Notes: generated by a model not told the origin, from the letters alone. 64,000 bases of DNA from Flaccisagitta enflata (GCA_965153355.1 OZ231127.1:56048001-56112000); one strand, 5' to 3'. Positions 14,280 to 29,015 are shown, counted from the first letter of the stretch. Numbers and translations: made by a program.

Positions 14280-14336
14280 TTTGCATCCATTATAGGTGGA
14301 ATTCCATAAGTGGTGGGTCCGCAAGAGCGGGGTTCA
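14280..14336. mobile_element. Right end of a pogo/Tigger-like element
   Basis: GAGCGGGGTTCAACTGTA ends at a TA. The sequence TATAAGTGGTGGGTCC precedes it and is echoed by TTATAAGCGGAATTC near 13870. A family A copy (13902-14096) may be inserted between the two parts. The left terminus is not clear. Confidence 0.45.
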
Positions 14337-14642
14337 ACTGTATTTTCCAACTTTCATGAAATTGTTATGCGATGTTAATCAAGCTTACCAAAGCATTGTA
14401 CCTGCAAGATGGCAAATTTTGCCTCTTTAATCATTGCTCTACATGATTATGCTTTTTGTTCCGCGCTTCTCTGTTTCTGAGCGGCATTATACTGATGACC
14501 AATATGGAATTATTGCTTTGAGTGCCAACTTTCATACAACTTGGATTTGAACATTCGAAATGGAGTACCCGATTTCGCATTTATATGACCATTTGCTCTC
14601 TATGCACACTCGTCTTATAGTATATTTTCCGTCGTGAAATGT

Positions 14643-14720
14643 TTTTAGTCGCGTGCTACGCGACTCTACACCCCGCTTTGTCGGTCCGTCCGTCGGTCTG
14701 TCCGTCACATTTTACTTGAA
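14643..14720 (+). mobile_element. Family A 5' end fused to tandem repeats
   Basis: Hairpin GTCGCGTGCTACGCGAC and GTCC/GTCG run without its own 3' end. A ~55-bp tandem repeat follows and then family B. Confidence 0.75.
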
Positions 14721-14779
14721 ACTGCTGACATATCTACAAATATCGAAATGTCCATAGACTGTATATGAGGCCTTGGTAA

Positions 14780-15000
14780 CAATTTTCCATAGTATTCAAT
14801 GGGAATTTTGCATTTTTTTCAATATCTTGTCAATTCGCCATATTATTCAATGGGAATTTTACATTTTTCTTAGTTTTTCATCAGTTTTGCATGTTATTCA
14901 ATGGGAAACTTGCATTTTTTTGCTTTTTTCTAAATTTTCCATGTTATTCAATGGGAAGTTTGCATTTTGTCCATTTCCCATGTTATTTGATGCTTTGGGG
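14780..15000 (+). repeat. About 55-bp minisatellite
   Basis: Four units containing TTCCAT-TTATTCAATGGGAA and a T-rich part. The same unit recurs at 35520-35650 and 45730-45950, each time next to a family B hairpin module. Confidence 0.85.
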
Positions 15001-15411
15001 GGGGGACGGACAGACGGATGTACGGACGTATGGAAATTCACCACTGTGTCCTACAGGACATCGGCCCTTTGGGGCCGCTGCCCAAAAAGGTCCAGATTCT
15101 TGCCTGGAGGCTGAGATTTGGAACTCAGGTTGGGATCTGGGCTTCCAGGCTAGGATTTGGGCCTTGAGGTTGGGATTTGGGCCTCGAGGCTGGAATCTGG
15201 GCCTCGAGACTGGAATTTGGGCCTCGAGACTGAGATTTGAGGGGGGAGGGATGGAGGAGGAGGAGGAGAAGAAGAAGAAAATTCCCCATATGTGTGAAAG
15301 CATAGGTCATCAACCCCTTCGGGGTCGCTGCCCTGCTTCCCCTTCAACTTCAAGCAAAACCTTCTTAGGCGGGGCACGCGTACCGCTGACCATCTAGCGC
15401 TTTTGCGACTA
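15001..15411 (-). mobile_element. Family B composite
   Basis: Reads leftward from a TAGTCGCAAAAGCG head at 15398-15411 and the GGTCAGCGGTAC block. The hairpin module GCAGCGACCCCGAAGGGG comes next, then 20-bp units of GGGCCTCGAGGCTGGGATTT type. A second module, GCAGCGGCCCCAAAGGGCCG, sits next to the ~55-bp repeats. CCTGTAGGACACAG lies at 15042-15059. Confidence 0.75.
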
Positions 15412-15478
15412 GTCTCTCCTTCATTACAGCACCACCTAATTTCCCACCCCAAATTAACTTCACAATGATTCCTCTTGA

Positions 15479-15798
<320 letters not shown>

Positions 15799-15998
15799 CT
15801 CACTCTCATTCTTCCTTTAAAGGTGTAAAACGGCGAAGAGCTAATGACTGCCAGCCTCAGGATTCTTTCACGACCAAGTTTCCACTTAAACTAGTTTCTA
15901 ATGTAGAAATTGAGGGAATGGCGGCGCTCTCACTCAAACACTTCCATAAAAGGACTTCAACGCTAAATTGAAGAAATGTGGAATCTGCGGCACGAAAA

Positions 15999-16033
<35 letters not shown>

Positions 16034-16431
16034 CCGACAAAGTGAGGCGACAAAGAGAGGGGTTGAACTGCAAAAGTAGGGGTTAAATACTTGGACTGAG
16101 TGAATTACCCATGTGGAAAAAGAAAATTGGGGAGTACCGAGTGAGAGGAATGCACCGTAGCATAAAGTAGTGGGGGTGGGAGGGAAAGGTGGGAGGGAAA
16201 GGAGGAGGAGGAGGGGGTCAGTGCGATTATGCTAACTATCCTCCTGTAAATAGAGTTTGTTACCCTTCAGATAATAGCCTCAGCTTTCAAGCCTACTTCG
16301 CCTTCGAGCGATTCAGTTTGAAGAAAACACAGCGCAAATGTTTTGTTGTCTGTTCTTTTATCTTATCGCTTTGATGCGTTATATCCTGTATGATTTAGTA
16401 ACTCAGTTTAACTAAAACTCGTCTGTTGAAT
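15799..16431. other. No gene recognised
   Basis: Contains a short GA tract at 16003-16030 and a G-rich stretch at 16170-16220; otherwise unique-looking. Confidence 0.55.
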
Positions 16432-16627
16432 TTTTTAATCGCGTACTACGCGACTGTTCACCCAGCTTTGTCCGTCCGTTGGTCCGTCGGTCTGCCCATC
16501 ACATTTTACTTTGTTTTAGGGGTATGCATATATGGCCTCAGTGCCCCTGCCCAAATGTTCTAGTGACCTTATGTAAAGCCCCTGCCCACCCGCACGCGAC
16601 TGGAGTAGCCATGTATCCGGCCTTGTT
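16432..16627 (+). mobile_element. Family A element (GTCGCG subfamily)
   Basis: Head ATCGCGTACTACGCGACT, GTCC run, GCACGCGAC motif, tail GTAGCCATGTATCCGGCC and TTGTT. Confidence 0.75.
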
Positions 16628-16662
16628 GATACTGAAAATCAATATGGGTACCATCATTTAGA

Positions 16663-16740
16663 TAAACAGTGGAGCACCGCTAATGCGCACTGGCTAAAAA
16701 GGCATGCCTCCTATAAGGCATACTACTATACTTATAGTCC
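16663..16740. mobile_element. Fragment with pogo/Tigger-like end
   Basis: ACAGTGGAGCACCGCTAATG resembles the left terminus of the 11467 element. No matching right end was found. Confidence 0.35.
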
Positions 16741-16859
16741 CATGAGAGATTGTGCAGTTATTTCTAAACTGGCAAAAAGGCAGCTTCACTCTACACGCCA
16801 TATTTTTTATACTATCTTCAAAAAAAAAATCTTCCAGCATATTCTGAACAATTACTCTT

Positions 16860-17330
16860 CAACGATTCATCCAATTTCAAAAAAATTGGTGACCAAATTG
16901 AAGCCCTTCAAATTTTCAAGCTAGTCGTGCAAACTGCATCCCTCTAACCTAATTGGTTTAGAAGTTATCTTACTTAAAGTAAAAAGACTTCCTCTGGCAG
17001 AATTCTTGATTTGACTTCTTTTATGTTAGTTGTTTCTTTTCAAACAATCATAACTCATTTGTTTTTTGATGAATCAACCAAAAATTCATGACCAAAATGT
17101 AGAGTTTTTCAATGGGCATCTTTGGTTCAGCCGTTTAAAAGTTATGGTCAATCAAAGATTGAAAAGGGAAAAAATATGTGAGTGCTCAAAATGCATGGAA
17201 TACTATCACTCCAAAAGTGCCTCAAGAGGCCCTAAAAATCACTTCCCCGGCAAATGGCGGCCAAAATTAGGTCAAGATAAGCTCACATTAAAAATTGATT
17301 ACTTGGCAATTAAATGATATAGGTTTTTTA
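16860..17330. repeat. Dispersed repeat related to 7.8-8.9 kb
   Basis: Shares the AAGCCCTTCAAATTT block and the AAGTGCCTCAAGAGGCCC...CAAATGGCGGCC block with the 7.8-8.9 kb region. Non-coding. Confidence 0.6.
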
Positions 17331-17503
17331 GTTGATGAATAAAATAAATTCGGAGGTTGGAAGATTTTTTTTTTGAAGATAGTAAGAACACAGTTTTTTG
17401 AAGTGAGGCTCAGCGTTCTTATTTTTCAACCAATTTTCAGGCTCAAACGTTCTTAACCTGTTTTTATTTTTGTAGTATTGGAGATTCTTTATCCTAGTTG
17501 CTA

Positions 17504-18088
17504 ACACCCTGAGCAGGAAATTTGGCACAAGTCCAATAAAACAATTGAAAACTGTTCAAAATAGATAAAATCTGTCCAAAATATGGCTGGAATGCAAAAA
17601 TATTGTTATTATAAATACGTAAGAGTCAAAAAGCAGTAAATATCAATTTATTTGAATGTCAAATAGGGTCTATAAGCCGCAGATTTGACGATTTTGTCTT
17701 TGATCAAGCAAAAAGATAGATGATAACTTGTCAGTCGATTTTGCAGATTTTGGCGTGGATCCGGTGCTGCACATCATTGAGGGACTCAACTTAGTAACCC
17801 CCTGCATACACTGCTTGCTTCAGACCACCCCAGTAGTTCTAAAATGGTCTCAAGTATAAGTGTTTCCCTTCATCAAATTTTGCCGGTAAAAACCCATCAA
17901 AATCTAACACCGCATTTCTAGTTTGAAGCTTTCTATGGCAGAGAGTGGTGGCATGACTGATCAACGGCGCATTCTTACGTCCAGTAGAGCTAGTCAGGAG
18001 GTTATGTTTCAAATTTCAACTCACTGGGCCATCTAGAAATATCGTTTTTATGTCAATATCTTTGTGCCAAATTTCCTGCACAGGGTGT
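17504..18088. mobile_element. TA-flanked MITE, 585 bp
   Basis: Ends ACACCCTGAGCAGGAAATTT (left) and ACACCCTGTGCAGGAAATTT (right, reverse complement), flanked by TA at 17502-17503 and 18089-18090. The interior is non-coding. Probably mariner-like. Confidence 0.75.
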
Positions 18089-18099
18089 TAGCTATTTAT

Positions 18100-21000
18100 A
18101 ATCAATGAAACAAGTGTACTTTATTCTCAGTCCATACAAAATTTTGTTTTTGTAAGTTAAAAAAAAATGTAAAAAATAAAGTTAACTGGACTAATTGTTT
18201 AGGTTGGAAGATTCTGTACAACTTTTTTGATTATTACCTTTAAAAATTATATCAAAGCTTACTTTAAAATATATTTATGCCTAAATCTGAGCCTGAGCAT
18301 GTTCTTAGGATGTTATTTTTTTTTCACCAAATCTGAGGCTGATGTTCTTATAAACAGTGTTCTTAGACAAAATACAGCGTGTAATGCATAATTTTGTTCA
18401 ATCCCTTGAAATGCGCTCTAGTGAAGCTCAACTAGACTATGTGATTTTAATTTCATGTTTAGCCTTACAGAAAAAAGTTGAATAAAACGGCACGATTTGG
18501 AAGAGGATTAGGATTTGGGGAAAGAGCGAACAAAAAAAAATTATCGCTCATTTGACAGAGATTTTTTTTTTTCGTAAGTCGTAAAACAGACCCTCAGACT
18601 TTCCCAATGAAATTCCAATCTTACCCACGAAATCGAATTAATGAAAGAAAAAGTGCGACCTCAGCAAAATTGGCTTCTGGTCCCTCTGGATATATATGCG
18701 CCTTACCTTCCTGCCTGCGAGTTCCCACAAGAGGCAGTGCGGTGGGTGCGCCTTGAAACGAAAGATAAGGCGCTGATGAGGCAATGTGTGTCCCACACCT
18801 CATTAGATGGAACTGGGTCTTTTTTGAAGTCACTTGCACGCGACTCTTTAACCCTTTGTCGGTTGGTCGGTCGGTATGATTGTCGCTCAATCTGTTGGTT
18901 GGTAGCATGTCGCTTCTCCGGCGTTTGCGGACGGTGTGGTAACACTGCTCCTGCCCGAATATTTGGTTGATCTTTACCCTGCCCATTTGACGCGACTTGA
19001 GAAGCCATGTATCTGGTTTTGTTTCTAAGTGGGTCAAGAATGCTGCAAAAGACATGTTGTCGATATGTCCATTGATCCATGGGGGTTGAGGCATTCACAC
19101 ATTTGTTCTTAGCTAGCCATTGCATTGGGTGCAACAGATGCCGATGACGTTTTCTCTGATAAAAGATTAAGTCAAAATTCGTTTCCAGTTTCCAGATATT
19201 GGTGGCAACGACAATGTAAGCCAAATGCATGTGACAGGTTTGTAACAATCCATTACAACGTGGATATTAGCTTTTCGTGGACGACAGCCCACATGCTCCG
19301 ACGTTTCTTTCATGTTGGGTTTGAGCTTCTAGAAACCGAGGGCGCTAATACGAGGATAAAGCCTACGAGTCGCTCTGCCCTGTTACCGATCCACTGCCCC
19401 GGCTACATCCATTGGTCCGTCTAATTCTAAATGATAGGTGATTCGCGACTGTACGAATTTCGAGTACAAAAAACTACCACTGCCCCAAAAATATGCGCGA
19501 CTATGGTAACCGTGTATCTAGCATTGAGCGCCGTGCGCCAATCTGTAGAGTGCAGACCAGCTTCAGTCCGGTGGTTAAGGTTGATTTTTGCACTGGCGTT
19601 ATCCTAGCATTATGCTTTCTATGTAATTGGCCAATTCAATTTTCAAAAGCCGGCAAAAAAAATCAAATAAAAGAAATGAATTGCACTCACCAAATTTTAT
19701 CGCTCTCTCGCCCTCTCGCCCTTTCTCCAAACGTATAAAAAGAAATCTGTAAACGCATTTCGTGCATTGCAGTCAAACGTTATAGTCGTCATAACTAAAC
19801 CAGCAATTTCACAAGTCGGTTGCAACAGAATGCGCTCTAGGCGACTCTCACCAATACAATAATGTCTCTTATGACTCAATTATTTTTTTTTTTTTGTCAA
19901 CCAAAACCTTACTATTCCGGTAAGTTTCTTGAACCTTTTTGATACGAAATCGGAGATGTGATTGATTTACCTCATCGATCGATCGCGTCACGCCTTCCGA
20001 AGGTTTCATTTTCATATGCAAATTAGTCTATCATATGCATCTTAGTGACTTTCAGATTTCATATAATTTCAGATGACGTTGGTAGATATTGTTTGAAAGC
20101 GACAGTCTGAATTTCAATCCGAATTTCGCATTTCTAACGAAGAAAAATGATGATTTGAGTGAGAACAAAAACAAAAAGGTCAATTAACATTAAATCTAGT
20201 GCAATTAACCCTATTGGCTAACATCCCTTTGAAAAGAGAAAATGCTTGGTAACATCTTACGAGATACATATGAGTACATCCCGGCTGTTTTCAAGGTCTA
20301 GTTTGTTCACAATTCATGGTGATTGTTAATTTGAGAGTTGAAAGAAGGCTATACACTCGGTCACCCTTGTCGCATTCGGGTGGGCAGAGGCACGGACGAA
20401 ATATCCTTATCTATTATCAAAAATTTGGTCAGTGGCGGTATTGTACCACTAACACCATAGTCAGGTCGCTTTATTTTGTATCCTGATTCTTTTTTTACAA
20501 AGCCTTGGCTACCATTCAAATTCTTCCTTCATCCTTACTCAGTCGCTTTCCTATTTTAACCTCCTGTGGTGACAACGTCGCTGCGATGCCTCAAACACTT
20601 TTTTTTTTCTCTTTTTCTTTTCTTCCTGCCTCAAGGCTCAAGACTCGAGACGGTCTAAATAAATTATCAAAGGCACAATCGCAATCTTCTTTTCACTTAA
20701 ACCCTCTTTGCATTCACTCGACTTTCCTTTATTTCCTAATTCGACTGTCACTTTCTTTTTTTTTTTTTTCATATTTTTTTTATCTACTTTTCCTCTTTTA
20801 TCCATCGTTATCACATTTTTTGTCTATTTTTTCCTTTCTCATTTTCCTTTTTTATTCAAATTCTGCTTCTTTTATTTCTTTCTTTTTTTCACAGTATTTC
20901 CCTTCTCTATGCTTCTGTCTGTTTTATGTTTTATTGCTGAAACTTTGTCATTATCTCCATTGTGTGGTACAGACGTACAGTAGATGTCGTCAATACTTGG

Positions 21001-21177
21001 AAATACGGGGGTGCACATGCCAGTTAAGCTAGTCATCTAGTTACTTGCCTATACATGCCAGTATGATGAAAATGTGGTATGGCATCCCATTGTGGCTTAC
21101 AGTTACACAGGAGATTTTTACTCAACCAAATCCAATACTTGTTTTAGCCAGCAAGGTTAGATCTACTTATTTCAAAA
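18100..21177. other. No gene recognised
   Basis: Mostly unique-looking AT-rich DNA. 20600-20950 is pyrimidine-rich and yields spurious Phe/Ser frames. A 181-codon minus-strand frame (18703-19248) runs through a family A copy and has no family signature. Confidence 0.55.
18826..19024 (+). mobile_element. Degenerate family A element
   Basis: CACTTGCACGCGACTC head (first half decayed), GGTTGGTCGGTCGG run, GACGCGACT motif, tail CCATGTATCTGGTTTTGTTT. Confidence 0.65.
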
Positions 21178-21314
21178 CAAGGCCGGATTCACGGCAATCC
21201 AGTCGCGAACAGTTGGGCAGGAGCAGTGATGCGAAAACCGTTTGCAACTTTAAAAACATTTCGTACCGACCGACCGACACGGCAAGGTGTAGAGTCGCGT
21301 GTCCGCGACTAAAA
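21178..21314 (-). mobile_element. Short family A element
   Basis: Reverse orientation: AACAAGGCCGGATTCACGGC tail, AGTCGCGAACAG motif, GACCGACCGAC run, and the hairpin GTCGCGTGTCCGCGAC followed by TAAAAA. Confidence 0.75.
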
Positions 21315-21522
21315 AGCTAAGCCTTACATATTATACGCCCTCATCATCTCATCAAACCAGAAATATCACAAAATCACTTCTTTATGCAGAACTGATATAC
21401 AAGACAAAATATGTCCCGTGTTTCAAATTCTACCCCCCATCTACTGTACCAGTGTGTATCTACATCAGAGTAGATTCGACTTTTTTCTGTTTCTTTGTCT
21501 CTTTGTCTCTATTATTTTTTTT

Positions 21523-23334
<1,812 letters not shown>

Positions 23335-23423
23335 TTTCCGTAAGTCTTGAATTCGTTCTATATTCTTTTTATTTGGATGATAACGAATGACGATGAGGAT
23401 AACGTTCTATCAGGCTGTACTAT

Positions 23424-23627
23424 TTTTAGTTGCGGACACGCAACTCTATAAGAGGCTTTGTCCCTCCGTCCGTCGGTCCGTGGTCATCGGGTTGAAAAGT
23501 GGGAAAACGAGCGTTTTTGATACTTTTTGTGTATGTTTGAGTATTGGAGATGGGTATGGGTATGGATGGGGTTTTGATGTCCCTGCCCACCCGTCCGCAA
23601 CGGTATTGTGACCCCGCGTCACTTGTT
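23424..23627 (+). mobile_element. Family A element (GTTGCG subfamily), well preserved
   Basis: Hairpin GTTGCGGACACGCAAC at 23429-23444, CTCTATAAGAGG, GTCC/GTCG run, GTGGGAAAACGAGCG block, G-rich core. The 3' motif GTCCGCAAC (23593-23601) is the exact complement of GTTGCGGAC. Ends GTGACCCCGCGTCAC then TTGTT. Confidence 0.85.
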
Positions 23628-24478
23628 ATTATTCATGAACAAAATCTTTTGATTCCAAGTGCTTTTTTGTCATTTTTCTAACCAAGTTTATCAATTTCTT
23701 CTCTCAAGCAATGAAATTTTCATACTTTTCTATTGTGAATCTTTTATAGATTATGACCGACTGGATTTCAAGACTTAAACCACAACCTGGCATGTGTTGT
23801 ATGTGGCGTCTCATACATCCCCTCTTGTGACTTGTGCAATTGTAGAAGTGGTTTGCTGCTTCTAAATCGTTGGGTGCGATATGTTCAAGCATTTGATCTT
23901 CGAGATGGTAGCCGAAAATACATGCATGTCATAACATCTTTTTGCTAAGAACGCAGCTGCGTGGATACGTCATTTCAATTTGACAAAAAAAACTAGCGGT
24001 CTTTGTTGAGTTTAGAGCAACATGGATATGGTTGTACATCTGATAACCAATACAGACACATCTATCTTTAGTTCTTAACAACTTTGAAAAATGATGAGTT
24101 AAGAAGCTGAAGCTCATTCGCGATAATGAACAACAAAAAATGAAAAAACAGACAAAAAAAAAAAAACAAAAAAAAAAACAAAAAAAAAAAAAAAAAAAAA
24201 CAAAAAAAAAAAACAAAAAAAAAAAAGGAAAAAAAAAGGAAGAAAAAATAGTTGGGAAATTCTTACTCTAAATTTTCTTCATCAATACCAATTAAAAGAA
24301 AAAACTTAGAGTAGCTACTTGCAACCGTGTTTGAATCAACAAGTTGTGCATACCTTATTTGCATACCTTCTATTACTGCATGCACCCATCGAACACGATC
24401 CTATTCCAGTTGATTTGGGGCAACCACGTAGTTGCGACAGTGCAGCCCAGAAATTCATGTGTTTGTTCTAAATACACA
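23628..24478. other. No gene recognised
   Basis: Unique-looking apart from the A-rich tract. Confidence 0.55.
24150..24236 (+). repeat. A-rich (CAAAAA) tract
   Basis: A-runs separated by single C or GG. Confidence 0.9.
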
Positions 24479-24498
24479 TAGTTCCGACGTCGGAACTA
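24479..24498. repeat. 20-bp perfect palindrome
   Basis: Core GTTCCGACGTCGGAAC with TA on the left and its complement on the right. Confidence 0.85.
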
Positions 24499-24574
24499 CG
24501 TGCATTCCCCCTCAACGTCTCTGTCTAAACTATGTGAACTCAATCACTCTCATACTTTGCTTAAATGACAATCT

Positions 24575-24795
<221 letters not shown>

Positions 24796-24859
24796 TGGAA
24801 CCATGTCCTTGCATGTCCATTCATTGTCGTGATCATCTCATTGTCCCTCTCCCCTCCCT

Positions 24860-24990
24860 TTTTAGTCGCGGACACGCGACTCTATAAGCCCCTTTGTCGG
24901 TCGGTCGGTCCGTAACAAAGTCACTTTTCGAGGTTTTCCGCTCCTGCCCACCCGTCCGCGACTAATGCTGCCGAGTATAAGGCCTTGTTT
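24860..24990 (+). mobile_element. Short family A element (GTCGCG/GGAC type)
   Basis: Hairpin GTCGCGGACACGCGAC at 24865-24880 and the exact complementary 3' motif GTCCGCGAC at 24954-24962. Tail GCCGAGTATAAGGCC then TTGTTT. It combines GTCGCG with GGAC. Confidence 0.8.
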
Positions 24991-25062
24991 AGTTGTGGAC
25001 TCGCGACTCTTGATCTTGAACTTGCCATGTCAGTCGGTCTGTCCCTCTGTAACAAAAACAAA
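24987..25062 (+). mobile_element. Second family A head in tandem
   Basis: TTAGTTGTGGACTCGCGACT starts directly at the TTGTTT end of the previous copy, followed by GTCGGTCTGTCC. A head-to-tail junction; the 3' half is missing. Confidence 0.65.
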
Positions 25063-25127
25063 ATACAATGTTTTATTGCTATTCCGCTCCTGAAGTATAT
25101 TTAGTATAATTGAATAATACTACATTA

Positions 25128-25539
25128 CTACGCGAATCAAAAAAAAAAGCCGCACCCTTTTGTAGCTGAGTAGAAGAGACACAAAAAATTAATTAAAACT
25201 TTTTTTGTTCAACTGATTTTAAAGATTTTTAAAATTTTCTTTCATTCTAGACCAACCCCGGATCTGTATCTCAAACCGTTTAGGAGATAAAGCTTGCCAA
25301 AGCGTACCTCTCTTATGCAAAAATGCTCATTTTTCAATAGGAATGCAAAACTGAAAAGGGCAATGTTTTACTCTTTTTAATGCTATTTCTAAATGAATAA
25401 AGCTAGAAATACCAGATTAGAGCCAAATGAAAGATCTTTTTAAGATCTTCAAAATGGTTTAAGATTTTTTTAAATTATTTTGAAATCTAGTATGATAAAT
25501 TGTCATTTAAAAGTGCGGCTTTTTTTTTTATTCGCGTAG
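25128..25539. mobile_element. TA-flanked TIR element, 412 bp
   Basis: Ends CTACGCGAAT in inverted orientation, continuing as an A-run and GCCGCAC, about 32 bp in total, with TA at 25126-25127 and 25540-25541. The interior shares a TTTCATTCTAGACCAA block with 8345-8500. Non-coding. Confidence 0.75.
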
Positions 25540-25795
25540 TATAGGGTTTTTTTTATAGTTTATATAGTACTTTGAATCCAGAGCGTTCTAAGAACATTAA
25601 AGGCTTCATTTGGCCTTGAAAATAAGAACATGAAGCCTTTGAAAAAAAATGATGTTCTTATAAAAAAAAGTGTAAGCTTTTGGGATTTAGAGATTGAAAG
25701 ATGTTGATATTGATTTGTTGTTCACTGAGCGTGATTTAGATTGTAATCAGTCATATTTCAATTCTTTAGAGGTGAGAGAGAAAGCGAGATATAAA

Positions 25796-25821
25796 TATAG
25801 ATAGATAGATAGATAGATAGT

Positions 25822-25862
<41 letters not shown>
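25796..25862 (+). repeat. (GATA)n microsatellite
   Basis: About 16 units with one TTAG interruption. Confidence 0.95.
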
Positions 25863-25863
<1 letters not shown>

Positions 25864-26021
25864 TCGAAATCAACAGAGAAACAGAACAAGACAATGAAAT
25901 GCACTGCGAGTGGTTAAAAGTTTGCTTAGATGATCAAATTGAGTTTCTTGTAGTATTCACTCAGTTATTTTTCCTTCACATAGTTCCGACAGTCAAATGA
26001 GAAGCTGTTGTTCATTTTTTC

Positions 26022-26047
26022 ACGAAGTTCCGACGTCGGAACTTCGT
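26022..26047. repeat. 26-bp perfect palindrome
   Basis: Same GTTCCGACGTCGGAAC core flanked by ACGAA and TTCGT. A half-site (AGTTCCGAC) is at 25982 and an imperfect palindrome (GTTCCGAATGTCGGAAC) near 26065. Confidence 0.85.
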
Positions 26048-26159
26048 TCATTTTTTATGAATATAGTTCCGAATGTCGGAACTTCATTAATACTTCGTTG
26101 ATTTTTTCCCTCCTAACACGCTCCATCCTCTATTTCCCGCGCGTGATCTCTCCCTGACT

Positions 26160-26278
26160 CTATCTGTCTCTATCTCTCTGTCTGTGTCTCTCTGTCTCTC
26201 TGTCTCGCTGTCTCGCTGTCTCCCTGTCTCCCTGTCTCCCTCTCTCTCTCTCTCTCTCTGTCTCTGTCTCTGTCTCTG

Positions 26279-26314
<36 letters not shown>

Positions 26315-26328
26315 TGTCTCTGTCTCTG

Positions 26329-26408
<80 letters not shown>

Positions 26409-26410
26409 CT

Positions 26411-26502
<92 letters not shown>
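26160..26502 (+). repeat. (CT)n / (TCTCTG)n compound tract
   Basis: TCTCTG blocks alternate with CT. A pyrimidine-rich unique stretch 26503-26700 follows. Confidence 0.95.
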
Positions 26503-26505
<3 letters not shown>

Positions 26506-26773
26506 TTTCCGAATATCGTTGTCTTCCTCATGCCTCTCCTGATCATACTCCTTTCCTTCCTCCTCATCTTTTCCTTCTCCCACCTTCCTCCTTTTCCTCC
26601 CTTCCCTCCTCCACCTCCTCTTCCATTTCCTCTTGCTCCTCCATTTCCTCCACTTGCTCTTCCTCCTCTTCCACGCGCCCCCGGAAGCTGCGTTGGAGTC
26701 GTTTTTGGCGCGTCGCTGGGATTTAAGTCTAGTGAAGATCTCTGCACCCATATAGAATGAAGGACAGAGTACG

Positions 26774-26890
<117 letters not shown>

Positions 26891-28260
26891 TGACACATAT
26901 CTCGTGTTGGTTCGTTTCTTCCTCCCGTTTATGTGGAAATGTTTATCATCGAAATCCGTTGAACTTTAACATCGTTTCATTCCACGATTTAAAAAATGGC
27001 GCGCGTATAAATTCTCTCTCTCTCTCTCTCTCTTTAACTCGAAAATAAAAAAATAGACAACGTGTGCCGAGGAACATGGATATCCATCGACAAGTTAAAC
27101 CTCGTGAATCCTTATCGTTATTCCACTTCTGATCATGGGGATTACTGTACGAGCAAAGCAGCTTGAAGACCCGTCTTAAATGACTCCATATCTTATTTCA
27201 TCGTCCCTCCTCTGCTCAAATGGGATCATCGATTTGCGATCAGAAGAAAAACTGCGGTTTCGTCTGTCAAATACATTAAAATGGAAATAAAAGTTCTTTA
27301 AATCATTCGAATACCACCATGGCAATGTTTTTCCTTCATGAGCTTCAACCTTTTCCAAGCAATCAAGATAAGTCTTTTAAAAAAAAAAGTTATGCTGGTG
27401 GTTAATAACGCTCAACCACTCAGGGACGTCTCCGCCCTAAATTGTCTCGAACAGGAATAAATAGCATTTATGAATGCTCATTTCCATTTTTTCCCGTGAC
27501 GCACCGGATTTAAGCATGGATTAAATGGGAAATACACGGAATTTCAAATCTCGAATGCTTTTGATAGATTTTCAAAGCCTCTCCGAATAGGTCCATTTTT
27601 AGTTGCAGACACGAGACTCTACACCTTGCCGTGTCGGTCGGTAGGTCACATCTTTATATCGCGAGCGTTCTTTTGCAATACTGCCCCTGCCCAACCGTCC
27701 GCGACTGTCCTGCCGTGTATCCGGCCTTGTTTCTTGTAAGATCGAATGTTTGTCCATCCATCAATTTATCTCCTGGGTACCTCGATTTCTCGTTATGTGA
27801 CGGTGGGAAGGCTCTGGAAATTCAGACGGAAAATCTCAATAGATTTCCTGGGCATTTCACTAGAAATATGGGTTTGTCCTGGACAAATCTGGGATAAGTC
27901 GTTAAACGTTTACGCTATTTCGTCTCTGTTCGTCAACTTCATACCTAAAAAGTTAAGTAACCCCTTCGCTGTGTGTGTACATTTTCTTTTCTTTTGTTTT
28001 TTCCTTCTTTTTTTTTATTGTTGTTTTTGTTTCTTTTTTGGTCACACATGTTTGGTCTAATTGTTTCTTTTATCCATCCCTAACAATAGCACCTCTAATC
28101 TTCGTTTTGAATGTTTGTCTATCAATACATTGGACCGTCCGCTAAAAAGTGGTACCCTTTTAATCCCAATCATTAACTGTTGTAAAAATTTGAAATTTGG
28201 CATGTAATTTGGTCCGCATCTATTGTCAGCTGATAAATGAAAAATTAGAGTTTTGTCATG
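26891..28260. other. No gene recognised outside a family A copy
   Basis: Unique-looking DNA with a short (CT)n at 27014-27034. Confidence 0.55.
27597..27732 (+). mobile_element. Short family A element
   Basis: Head GTTGCAGACACGAGAC, GTCGGTCGGTAGG run, 3' motif GTCCGCGAC, tail GCCGTGTATCCGGCC then TTGTT. Confidence 0.75.
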
Positions 28261-28471
28261 TTTCGTAGCGTGCACGCGTCTCTCCTACCCGCTTTGTCCA
28301 TCTGTCCCTCGGTCTGTCCGTTGGTCTGTCCATCCATCAAAGTTGTTATTTCTTAGTGTTCATGGGCGGTTTTTGTAATACTGCTCCTGCCCAAATGCAT
28401 GGTTAACCTTTTTTATCACTGCCCCTGCCCACCTGCACGCGACTTGGGCAGCCGTGTATCCGGCCTTGTTT
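28261..28471 (+). mobile_element. Family A element
   Basis: Head AGCGTGCACGCGTCTC, GTCC/GTCTGTCC run, GCACGCGAC motif, tail GCCGTGTATCCGGCC then TTGTT. Confidence 0.7.
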
Positions 28472-28507
28472 TCTATCAAAAATTCATACTATACGCTCGG
28501 ATGTTCT

Positions 28508-28700
28508 CATCTGACTGGAATGATGAACTTGGTGTTAAGGACAAATGCAGATTACATAAAAAAAATTAATCATTTGACAGAAAAGATCACGGGATTAAAT
28601 AGTGGGAGAGCGTGTGCCCATCTGATTGGAATGATTAACTAAGTGTTGATGACAAATGCATGTTACATAACAGAATTGATTATTTGACAGAAAAGTTCAG
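28508..28700 (+). repeat. 111-bp tandem duplication
   Basis: CATCTGACTGGAATGATGAAC at 28508 is repeated with changes at 28619. TTTGACAGAAAAG also repeats. Confidence 0.7.
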
Positions 28701-28902
28701 ATTTCTAGGCTCATTTCGACTTGTACCTGTTCGGGACGTTGGCAATACCGGTACGCAGAAAAGAAAAGAGAAAAAAAAATGGCAATAATGCAGCTTCTAT
28801 GTAAGACATAACTCTTCCCACTCTCTTGACATGTCCTTATGTGAAGCTCAACTGTATTTTCTATCATTTTCGAGGGGCGAAAACAGCGCAAAAAAGGGGC
28901 TT

Positions 28903-29015
28903 CTAAGTCGCGTCCCGGGGACTCAATAAAAGCCTTCGTCCGTTCGTCTGCCTGCCCATCAGTCCATCCGTTAGTTAGTCAGTCTATCAACATCCTTCAC
29001 AACCAGCTGTATAGG
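28903..29015 (+). mobile_element. Degenerate family A-like head
   Basis: AAGTCGCGTCCCGGGGACTC, then AATAAAAGCCTTCGTCCGTTCG and GTCAGTC. GTGCGCCAACGCATC near 29012 may be a decayed 3' motif. Confidence 0.45.

Noticed and set aside
18703-19248. 181-codon minus-strand frame
   Set aside because: It reads through a family A copy, and the TNRQSYRPTNRQ part is translated tetranucleotide repeat.
20505-21032. 175-codon Phe/Ser-rich frame resembling membrane segments
   Set aside because: The hydrophobicity comes from a pyrimidine-rich stretch, and parallel frames are similar.
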